Assembly (NCBI GenBank): GCA_011523115.1
Contig: WTHO01000132.1
Location: 15,513 to 39,838, forward strand
From: Halieaceae bacterium
Lineage (GTDB): Bacteria > Pseudomonadota > Gammaproteobacteria > Pseudomonadales > Halieaceae
Length of the DNA stretch: 24,326 nucleotides
Direction: 5' to 3'
Part shown: one piece after another, positions 16,231 through 23,101 of the stretch
Numbering within the stretch: the first letter of the stretch is position 1
How the letters are laid out: each line of letters starts with the position of its first letter
The notes under the pieces: model-generated
Told to the model about the DNA's origin: nothing
The model's database searches: none
Seen by the model: only the letters and a program-made list of their open reading frames with translations
Made by a program: the position numbers and the translations under genes

Positions 16231-17653
16231 GATCGCCCTCGAGGAAACGATTGAGGTCTCGAGACCCGTCGAGCACTGTTTTCGCTACATCTCAGATTTC
16301 CGCACAACCCTCGAGTGGGACCCCACAGTCCTTGAGGCTGACAAAACGACCGACGGAAGTATCGATGTCGGGACCCGATTCGCGCTGCGTTGCAAAGCGG
16401 GGCCCGTTACCGTGTCTCTGGAATATGTCATCGAAGAACTCACGCCGTTCCACTGCATTGTGCTGTCGGGTAAGGGTCGTTTCTTTGACGTGCGCGATAT
16501 TATCACCCTCGAGGATATGGGCCGCGGGGTCACGCGTATCACCTATATCGCCCAATTTAGCTACCGGTTTGGCCTTGAGCATTTAGCTCGACAACAGACG
16601 GCGGGGCTCAAGAAAATGGGGCGCGCCAGTGTTCAGGGGTTGGCTCGGGCGCTGGCTGACGACAACCCCACCCCCACCGCATCGCGCGATACGGCAAAAC
16701 GTGACGAGCACCTACCCGGGGCACTGAGCTGCTTTACGCGTTTCGGATACCGAAGAGGACGGTCTCGCTGGGCGCCAATGAGCACTGACATGACGGGGAA
16801 GCATGTCGTGTTGACGGGCGCCAACTCCGGGCTGGGGGCCGCGGCCGCTGTGTCACTACTCGAGGCAGGTGCCACGTTGACAGTCGTGATCCGGAATCCG
16901 GCAAATACCGATGCAATGCAAGCACACTTCACTCGCACAGCCGGCCGCCCGGCAGATTTCGTGGAGCTCGCGGATCTGAGCTTACTATCAGACGTCAACG
17001 AATTATCCGATCGATTACTCGCCGAAGATCGCCCGATCGATGTACTGATCAATAACGCGGGAGCCCTGTTCAACGATTTCGCCGTGACTTCAGAAGGCAT
17101 TGAGCAAAGCGTTGCGCTGTTACTGTTGTCGCCCTGGCGAATGACCGAGCGGTTACTGCCCCTACTTGAACATCATGACAGCCCGGCGCGGGTCATCAAC
17201 GTTGTCTCAGGGGGTATGTATACGCAGCGTCTTGATTGTGATCACCTCATCATGCCTGAAGGTACGTATAACGGCGCTATCGCCTACGCCCGAGCGAAAC
17301 GGGCGCTGACGGTCTTGACTGAACTCTGGGCTGAGGAGTGGCAAACAAAGCGTGTTGTGGTCAACAGCATGCACCCGGGCTGGGCAGATACCCCGGGGGT
17401 GCAATCTGCGCTGCCGGGTTTTAGACGCATCACCCAGACTGTACTGAGGTCCTCTGAAGAAGGTGCAGATACCATCGTGTGGTTGGCGCGGGCGCGTGAA
17501 GCTGCCGACATCAGTGGCAAGCTGTTTTTGGATCGAGAGCCACGCACCACCCATCTTCGCAAAAGCACCAAGGAACCCCCTGGCGCTCGGGCGAATCTCT
17601 TACCCTGGTTACGTGCCACTTATGCGGCACTGTCAATCGAGGGCAACAGTTGA
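16229..17653 (+). CDS. SRPBCC domain fused to DHRS12-like short-chain dehydrogenase
   Basis: The 474-residue product is a two-domain protein. Residues 1-145 form an SRPBCC (START-like) lipid- or ligand-binding domain (MIALEETIEVSRPVEHCFRYISDF through LKKMGRASVQGLARAL). About 40 linker residues follow, including FTRFGYRRGRSRW. Residues 188-474 are a classical-type SDR with TGANSGLG (196-203), NNAG (275-278), a VVSGGMY segment (Ser327) and YARAK (Tyr353, Lys357). NSMHPGWADTPGVQSALPGF (379-398) and GADTIVWLA closely resemble animal DHRS12. The tetrad asparagine appears to be Leu298. Substrate is unknown; a hydrophobic ketone or alcohol held by the first domain is inference. ATG at 16229 gives the expected SRPBCC start. 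An epoxide hydrolase follows 54 bases later. Confidence 0.92.
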   Translation: MIALEETIEVSRPVEHCFRYISDFRTTLEWDPTVLEADKTTDGSIDVGTRFALRCKAGPVTVSLEYVIEELTPFHCIVLSGKGRFFDVRDIITLEDMGRGVTRITYIAQFSYRFGLEHLARQQTAGLKKMGRASVQGLARALADDNPTPTASRDTAKRDEHLPGALSCFTRFGYRRGRSRWAPMSTDMTGKHVVLTGANSGLGAAAAVSLLEAGATLTVVIRNPANTDAMQAHFTRTAGRPADFVELADLSLLSDVNELSDRLLAEDRPIDVLINNAGALFNDFAVTSEGIEQSVALLLLSPWRMTERLLPLLEHHDSPARVINVVSGGMYTQRLDCDHLIMPEGTYNGAIAYARAKRALTVLTELWAEEWQTKRVVVNSMHPGWADTPGVQSALPGFRRITQTVLRSSEEGADTIVWLARAREAADISGKLFLDREPRTTHLRKSTKEPPGARANLLPWLRATYAALSIEGNS

Positions 17654-17707
17654 GCGGGAGATCACCAAACGTTAGTGTTCGGTATCTTTGCCATCGGATA
17701 CCACACC

Positions 17708-18880
17708 ATGAACCCCGCGCTTGAACCCTTCACACCGACTTTTGATCACGCACTGATTGAATCTACCCGCGAGCGTCTGGCCAAGACTCGATTTCCCGAG
17801 GCCGAAACGGTTGAGGATTGGCAGCAAGGTGTTCCGCTGCATTATTGTCAGGAGTTGGTGCGCTACTGGTCAGAGGATTACGACTGGCAACGCGTTCCAA
17901 ACCAACTCTCGCGTTATGAGAACTTCATGACCGAGGTCGACGGGATTGGCATCCACTGCCTTCACGTTCGCAGTCCACACAGCCAGGCTCAACCCTTAGT
18001 CATTACCCATGGCTGGCCCGGGTCAGTGCTGGAGTTTCTCAATATTATTGAGCCGCTGACTAACCCCACCGAATATGGGGGGACTCCCGCGGACGCCTTT
18101 CACCTTGTCATACCCAGCCTCCCCGGCTTCGGCTTCTCCGGCAAGCCAACCGCAGCCGGTTGCGGTGTCGAGCGGATCGCCGCGATGTGGGATGAACTGA
18201 TGTTGCGGTTTGGATATAACACCTACATCGCTCAAGGCGGCGACTGGGGATCTTTGGTGACCCATGCTCTGCTACTGCATGCGGGTACCCACTGCTTGGC
18301 TGGTCACATTAATTTGCCAATGGTCATACCCGACGATCACACCATGACATCCGATGACCCGGTGGAGCGGGCCAGCCTCGCCGCCGCAATGCATTATCAG
18401 GAACATGAGTCCGGCTACTCCAAGCAACAAAGCACCCGACCCCAGACACTCGCCTACGCACTGGCGGACTCTCCCGTCGGCCAGATGAGCTGGATTATCG
18501 AAAAGTATGCGCAGTGGACGGATTGCGAGGAGAGTGGTGCACGACACCCCGAGAATGCGATTCAGCGAGACGTGTTGCTGGATATCGTCACCCACTATTG
18601 GATGACGAATACCGCGGGCAGCAGTGCCCGGCTTTATTGGGAGAGCTTTAACCAACCAGACTATCGCCCCATTGAGGCGCCCATCGGTCTCTCTCTGTTT
18701 CCAAAGGAGTTATTCCTTTGTAGCGAGCGTTTGGCAAAAACTCGTTACCCGCAGTTGATGATGTTCAATAATGCCCACCAGCGCGGCGGTCACTTTGCAT
18801 CGCTCGAGCAGCCCGAAGCGCTCGTTGGAGACATTCGTGAATGGCACTCCGCATTGCAGTCATCGGAGAAAGCTGGGTGA
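17708..18880 (+). CDS. Epoxide hydrolase, microsomal (EHN) type
   Basis: This alpha/beta hydrolase would open epoxides to diols. The 390-residue protein has the EHN N-terminal domain (FTPTFDHALIESTRERLAKTRFP to about residue 110). The oxyanion motif is HGWPGSVLEF (101-110), and IPSLPGFGFSGKP follows. The nucleophile is Asp179 in GGDWGSLV, the likely acid is Glu334 in FPKELF, and the base is His362 in GGHFASLEQPE. ATG at 17708 fits the family start (FTP near residue 8). An upstream GTG at 17675 would add 11 residues with no similarity. It has no signal peptide, so it is cytoplasmic. It follows the SDR fusion on the same strand and its stop overlaps the thioesterase start. No frame damage is seen. 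Confidence 0.93.
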   Translation: MNPALEPFTPTFDHALIESTRERLAKTRFPEAETVEDWQQGVPLHYCQELVRYWSEDYDWQRVPNQLSRYENFMTEVDGIGIHCLHVRSPHSQAQPLVITHGWPGSVLEFLNIIEPLTNPTEYGGTPADAFHLVIPSLPGFGFSGKPTAAGCGVERIAAMWDELMLRFGYNTYIAQGGDWGSLVTHALLLHAGTHCLAGHINLPMVIPDDHTMTSDDPVERASLAAAMHYQEHESGYSKQQSTRPQTLAYALADSPVGQMSWIIEKYAQWTDCEESGARHPENAIQRDVLLDIVTHYWMTNTAGSSARLYWESFNQPDYRPIEAPIGLSLFPKELFLCSERLAKTRYPQLMMFNNAHQRGGHFASLEQPEALVGDIREWHSALQSSEKAG

Positions 18881-19530
18881 CGGCGGCTTTAGATCCTTAC
18901 AAACCCGACTCCACAGAGGCCACTTACTGGCATGCACGCCACAAGCTTACGGCGGCCGCGCGAGTGCTCAACGAGAAGTTGGTAAGCTCTGACATCACGC
19001 CCGAGCTCGCGACAGAACTCACCCTGCAAATTGAGCAGATCACCACTCAGCTGAGCGCTGCAAAACAAATTGAAGGGTTGGTGGACATGAGCAGGCAACC
19101 CAACAGAGGCACCGTCGACAATATCATGGGCGAATTGGTCGCGATCGCTGGCCGCAGTCATCCCTGTGCTCCAACGCTCAGTTGGGCGGAGGAAGGCAAT
19201 CGTATTCATGGGACAGTGACCTTCGGCCAAGCCTTTGAGGGGCCGCCCGGGCACACGCACGGCGGCTGGGTAGCGGGAATATTGGATCATTTAATGGGCA
19301 TGACACACGTCCGAATGGGGCATCCAGGCATGACCGGCGGGCTTTCTATTCGCTACCTTAAGCCCACCCCTTTAAACAAAACCATCCACGTTAGCGCTGA
19401 GGCAATGGAACTTGATGACCGTCGTACCGAAGTCCGTGCCACCATGCAGTGCGACGAGGTGACAACGGCAACTGCCGAGGCCATATTCGTACGTGTTGAT
19501 AGCGCCAGATTTGGTTTCGATTCGGGCTAA
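18877..19530 (+). CDS. PaaI-type hot-dog thioesterase, GTG start
   Basis: This is a hot-dog-fold protein of the PaaI/YdiI kind that probably hydrolyses an acyl-CoA. From GTG at 18877-18879 the protein has 217 residues. An N-terminal helical segment of about 75 residues is followed by the core with GHTHGGWVAGILDHLMGMT (125-143), GLSIRYLKPTPLNKTI and AEAIFVRVD. The GTG start overlaps the epoxide hydrolase stop (GTGA) and has GGAG eight bases upstream. An ATG at 18841 lies deeper inside the epoxide hydrolase and lacks a good ribosome site. The coupling argues that thioesterase and hydrolase serve one pathway. The gene ends 6 bases from the converging amidohydrolase. Confidence 0.9.
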   Translation: MTAALDPYKPDSTEATYWHARHKLTAAARVLNEKLVSSDITPELATELTLQIEQITTQLSAAKQIEGLVDMSRQPNRGTVDNIMGELVAIAGRSHPCAPTLSWAEEGNRIHGTVTFGQAFEGPPGHTHGGWVAGILDHLMGMTHVRMGHPGMTGGLSIRYLKPTPLNKTIHVSAEAMELDDRRTEVRATMQCDEVTTATAEAIFVRVDSARFGFDSG

Positions 19531-19536
19531 GACAAC

Positions 19537-21249
19537 TCAAAGACGCTTGTATACCGTCGTGCCATCGATAATGGTCCGATCCACTCTGATTGTACGAATG
19601 TTATCCGCAGTGAGTGGGTTATCAGAAAGCACCACAAGATCAGCCCGCTTACCGGGCACGATCGAGCCTACCTGCTCGTCCATAAACACCTGCCAAGCAG
19701 CATCAATAGTCACTGCCCGAAGTGCCGGCATTCGACCTATCCTCTGAGCAGGGCCAATCACCGCGCCGCTGGTGCTTTGGCGTTCTACCTGGCTCCACAC
19801 TGCCTGCAATGGCAGCATGGGCGTGACGGGCGTATCGAGGTGTGAGCTAAACCTGACGCCGGCATCCAATGCCCAACGCGCCGGGCTCATATTCGCCGCC
19901 CGTTCAGGACCCATGAATATCGAGGCGTGTCGATCTCCCCAGTAGAAGGTGTGGGCAGAAAAGAAACTGGGAGTGACCCCTAATCGCGCCATTCGATCTA
20001 TCTGATCTTTGCGGGTCATCTGCGCATGAATGATCAGAGGCCTCGCGCCCGGCCACGGATGTGCATCCATAGCCGCCTCTATCGCATCGAGGCCGTCATC
20101 GATCGAAGCGTCACCGTTGCAATGAATAGCGACAGGGATGCGGCGCTCATAGAGGCCCGCTACTTGCCGAAAAAGTGCCTCGCGGGAGACCGACGGATAA
20201 CCACGATAAGTACTGTCCCCTTTGAACGGGACGTAATAGGGCTCTGTCAAATACCCGGTGTAGCCCTGAATGCTGCCATCGGCAATGATCTTAACCCGCG
20301 GCACACTCAATCGCGCCTCAGCAAAGTCATCGAGAGCGACTTGACCCGATAACAAGCTCTCACCGACTTCCTCAAAGAGCGGAAAGAGCGCCACACGAAG
20401 CGGTAGCTGATTGAGTCGGCTCATAAGCCCAAGAAAACTAGCGAGGGAGGACGGCATACCGCCTGCAGACGCCGTCGTCACTCCCACGGACAAGTATTCT
20501 TCCGTCGCCTGCGTCGTCATTCGCACGGTGTTTGCCAGGCCAATATCAAGGGTGTGATCCCAGACGGCTCGAGCAGCCGTCTCTTCCAGCACACCATTGG
20601 GACGCCTCCCATCCGCCGACGCAGGATCCCTGACGATGACGCCGCCCTCGGGATCGGGCGTCGATTCGTCTATACCGAGCGCCGCCAAGGCCGCTGAATT
20701 GACAGCCGCAAGGTGACCAGAAACGTGGGTGATGGCAACGGGCCGATCGTCCGAGACGCGATCCAAATCATCTCTGGTAGGGTGTCGCCGCTCTGCCATC
20801 AGCGTGTCGTCATACCCGTGACCGACGATCCACCCGTCGGGTTGGTCACGCGAGAAAGCCTGTAGCCGACTTATCAATTGCGCGATGGAATCAATGTCAC
20901 CGATCGGCGGACTGTTGAGATCCGCGGAAAATACGGTCTGCCCTGAGCCCGGGAAATGTCCGTGGGCATCTACAAAGCCCGGCATCAAGGTGCGACCGCG
21001 TAAATCGATGGTCAACGTTTGCTCGTCTACCATGGACAAAAGATCTTCAGATCGGCCAACCGCCTCAATAACGCCATCACGGACACTGACCGCTTGAGCC
21101 ACTGTGTCGACGGGATCCATGGTCAAGACCACACCGTTGAAGTAAATCTCATGGGCGGGCGGCGTGGGGGGCCGCGTAACGATAGCCACCAAGACCAGTA
21201 CCCCACCCAGCAGTGCTGAAGTCACCAATAATGCGACTCGCCAAGTCAT
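19537..21249 (-). CDS. Membrane-anchored amidohydrolase, YtcJ-like
   Basis: This is a metal-dependent amidohydrolase of the YtcJ/formamide-deformylase group with unknown substrate. The 570-residue protein begins MTWRVALLVTSALLGGVLVLVAIV, a membrane anchor or uncleaved signal that places the enzyme in the periplasm. IYFNGVVLTMD opens the catalytic fold. The metal-binding HGH is His96-x-His98 in MPGFVDAHGHFPG. Further family motifs are GWIVGHGYDD, VKIIADGSIQGYTG (319-332), AIHCNGDASID (His376), LIIHAQM (His408) and SHLDTPVTPM (Asp472). The ATG at 21247-21249 is preceded by GAGAGGATCATT. slyX ends 38 bases upstream on the same strand, so the two may be cotranscribed. It converges with the thioesterase. 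Confidence 0.92.
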   Translation of the reverse strand: MTWRVALLVTSALLGGVLVLVAIVTRPPTPPAHEIYFNGVVLTMDPVDTVAQAVSVRDGVIEAVGRSEDLLSMVDEQTLTIDLRGRTLMPGFVDAHGHFPGSGQTVFSADLNSPPIGDIDSIAQLISRLQAFSRDQPDGWIVGHGYDDTLMAERRHPTRDDLDRVSDDRPVAITHVSGHLAAVNSAALAALGIDESTPDPEGGVIVRDPASADGRRPNGVLEETAARAVWDHTLDIGLANTVRMTTQATEEYLSVGVTTASAGGMPSSLASFLGLMSRLNQLPLRVALFPLFEEVGESLLSGQVALDDFAEARLSVPRVKIIADGSIQGYTGYLTEPYYVPFKGDSTYRGYPSVSREALFRQVAGLYERRIPVAIHCNGDASIDDGLDAIEAAMDAHPWPGARPLIIHAQMTRKDQIDRMARLGVTPSFFSAHTFYWGDRHASIFMGPERAANMSPARWALDAGVRFSSHLDTPVTPMLPLQAVWSQVERQSTSGAVIGPAQRIGRMPALRAVTIDAAWQVFMDEQVGSIVPGKRADLVVLSDNPLTADNIRTIRVDRTIIDGTTVYKRL

Positions 21250-21287
21250 AATGATCCTCTCACAGAGCTTCTTATCAGGATTCCTGC

Positions 21288-21494
21288 TTAATAGTGGGGA
21301 GGCGGCGGCTCTTGCTCGCCCGGCGTGATGGCATCCAAGCGAGTAGCCTGCTCACGAAGCCGGATCCGCAGGGCTTCCAGCTCCTGCTGCAGCTGGAGCA
21401 TATGCTGCTGCTGCGTAGCCAAGGCAGCATCCAGAGCGCGAACAGTGTCTTCCACAAACGCCAGTTTCGTTTCCAATTCCGCAGTATCGCTCAT
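21288..21494 (-). CDS. slyX: SlyX family protein
   Basis: SlyX is a small conserved cytoplasmic protein of unknown role. The 68-residue product from ATG at 21492-21494 is one continuous heptad-like coiled coil (ELETKLAFVEDTVRALDAALATQQQHMLQLQQELEALRIRL, about residues 6-46). It ends in the family's usual PPPPHY. The reading frame is open further upstream to 21590, but those residues do not resemble SlyX and overlap yciH. It is divergent from yciH, with 74 bases between the starts. The membrane-anchored amidohydrolase follows 38 bases downstream. Confidence 0.9.
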   Translation of the reverse strand: MSDTAELETKLAFVEDTVRALDAALATQQQHMLQLQQELEALRIRLREQATRLDAITPGEQEPPPPHY

Positions 21495-21527
21495 CAAGAG
21501 TTCTTCGTTATGGCCGCGCCGGACGGG

Positions 21528-21537
21528 TGCTAGTATA
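21528..21537. promoter_or_regulatory. Candidate bidirectional -10 region between slyX and yciH
   Basis: TGCTAGTATA can serve rightward as an extended -10 box (TGC-TAGTAT, 21528-21536) about 33 bases before the yciH ATG. Leftward it reads TATACT (21532-21537), a good -10 box about 37 bases before the slyX start. No convincing -35 box is visible on either side. This 74-base gap is the only noncoding sequence available to drive both genes. Confidence 0.35.
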
Positions 21538-21568
21538 CGCCGCTCTAACGACTCAGGGAGCGCCACAG

Positions 21569-21928
21569 ATGAGCAAAAGGCGCGGCTCACACGCGGTCTA
21601 CAGCACAGAGCTCGGCCGTCTCTGCCCGCAGTGCCAGAGAGCGATAGCAGCCTGCGTCTGCGGAACAGACAGACCTGCCGGCGCCGGCGACGGGGTGGTG
21701 CGCATTCGCAGAGAATCCAAGGGTCGAGGCGGGAAAGCCGTAACGGTGATTGAGGGCATTCCCGAACACCCCGACAAGCTTAAGGTGATCTGTAAGCAGC
21801 TCAAGCAGCGCTGTGGTGTCGGCGGAGCCGTCAAGGATTTACAGCTGGAAATTCAGGGAGATCAGCGATCTATCTGCAAACAGCAACTTGAGACCATGGG
21901 TTACCGGGTCAAATTATCAGGCGGCTAA
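21569..21928 (+). CDS. yciH: SUI1/eIF1-like translation factor YciH
   Basis: YciH is a bacterial relative of eukaryotic initiation factor eIF1 and is thought to affect start selection or stress translation. The 119-residue protein has an N-terminal CPQC...CVCG cluster (Cys19, Cys22, Cys29, Cys31) that could hold a metal. The SUI1 domain follows, with RESKGRGGKAVTVIEGI, LKVICKQLKQRCGVGGAVKDLQLEIQGDQR and the final MGYRVKLSGG. ATG at 21569 has GGGAG eight bases upstream. An upstream ATG at 21527 lacks similarity. The last 12 bases overlap the end of the converging dehydrogenase gene. Confidence 0.94.
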   Translation: MSKRRGSHAVYSTELGRLCPQCQRAIAACVCGTDRPAGAGDGVVRIRRESKGRGGKAVTVIEGIPEHPDKLKVICKQLKQRCGVGGAVKDLQLEIQGDQRSICKQQLETMGYRVKLSGG

Positions 21929-23044
21929 ATCTGACATTACGAGCAACGTCTTCTGTCCGGTCTTGCGCAGACCATACTGTTGAGCTGCCTCGACCGTGAT
22001 CGCCTCGGGCAGGGAAATCCTAGAGGAATAGTGACTCGCAAACGTCGTGCTGATTTCATTGCGAACCCGCTGTCGCATTCGCTCCACGCGCTCAGGCCCT
22101 GCCCGATTCATGAAAGGCGTCAGTAACCAACCACTGACCGACCATACCCAGCCATACCCTCTGGTTAGCTCGGTGGCGCTCAGATCCAGCTGTCCATATA
22201 TATAGGCCTGCTTGGGTTCCTCAGAGCCGTACCGCGACCAGGGTCCTCGCTGCGCCGCCGCGATCTCCATGGCAGTCAGGATTCGATTGACGCCTCTGCC
22301 GCCACCAATGGCATCAAAAGCCAATGTCGCACCGGTCACCGTCAGTGCCTCAATCAGCTCTTTCATATAGTGCTCACGCTGACTGTTCAGCACCCACTCG
22401 GCTCCCATTGATTTAAGCAGTTCCACCTGCTCCTCTGAGCGGACAATGTTGACCAGTGGGATACTGTCAGCAGCACAGAGGCGCTGTAGCATTTGACCGA
22501 GATTCGACGCTGCTGCGGTATGCACTATCGCCTTCTGGCCCTCAATATCCCGCGTTTCCAAAAAGCCCAGCGCGGTCATCGGGTTGACAAAACAGGATGC
22601 GGCCTGCTCGGCCGAGACGGAATCGTCAAACGCCATGCATTGTTGCGCCGGGAGGCAGCGATACCCTGCGTACATCTCGCCGCCAAACATACCAACGCGC
22701 CGCCCTAATAGCGCTTGAGCCTCAGCACTGGCGCCCGCGCCGATCACCCGTCCACTCCCCTCATTACCGACGGGCATCCAATGCCCTATGCGCGGCGCCA
22801 TCGCCCGCATTGCAGCGGGTGGAACGTCGAGGATCAGTGCAGGTTGGCCGTCCCTTTCCGCAGCGCGCGCGCTGGACAAATCCGCCGCCCCGAACATCAA
22901 TCCGAGATCTGAGGGATTAATTGGGGCCGCGTCAATCGCAACCACCACCTGATCAGCTTCAGGTTCGGGCACCGTAATCTCAACCAAGGCACATTCGACC
23001 GTGGCATTCTCATGAACGCAGGACTGCATCTGCAGTGTTTTCAT
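21917..23044 (-). CDS. Medium-chain (zinc-less) dehydrogenase/reductase
   Basis: This is an NAD(P)H-dependent quinone- or enoyl-reductase-like protein of the MDR superfamily. The 375-residue product shows the GroES-like N-domain with APINPSDLGLMFG (40-52) and PVGNEGSGRVIGAG (91-104). CFVNPMTALGFL (151-162) and the nucleotide-binding AIVHTAAASNLGQMLQRL (172-189) follow. The usual zinc ligands are missing, as in the quinone reductase branch. The C-terminal RISLPEAITVEAAQQYGLRKTGQKTLLVM is the standard ending. ATG at 23042-23044 has GGAG eight bases upstream. It lies 57 bases after slt on the same strand and converges with yciH. Substrate cannot be judged from sequence. Confidence 0.9.
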   Translation of the reverse strand: MKTLQMQSCVHENATVECALVEITVPEPEADQVVVAIDAAPINPSDLGLMFGAADLSSARAAERDGQPALILDVPPAAMRAMAPRIGHWMPVGNEGSGRVIGAGASAEAQALLGRRVGMFGGEMYAGYRCLPAQQCMAFDDSVSAEQAASCFVNPMTALGFLETRDIEGQKAIVHTAAASNLGQMLQRLCAADSIPLVNIVRSEEQVELLKSMGAEWVLNSQREHYMKELIEALTVTGATLAFDAIGGGRGVNRILTAMEIAAAQRGPWSRYGSEEPKQAYIYGQLDLSATELTRGYGWVWSVSGWLLTPFMNRAGPERVERMRQRVRNEISTTFASHYSSRISLPEAITVEAAQQYGLRKTGQKTLLVMSDLAA

Positions 23045-23101
23045 TCGCTATGCTCCACTAATGAGGGGAGATGTGATGACACCCGCCGCTACCTTGCCAT
23101 A

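Noticed and set aside
18841..18876. ATG start of the thioesterase inside the epoxide hydrolase
   Set aside because: It would add 12 residues in a 40-base overlap and has no good ribosome site, while GTG at 18877 has GGAG eight bases upstream and a GTGA stop-start overlap.
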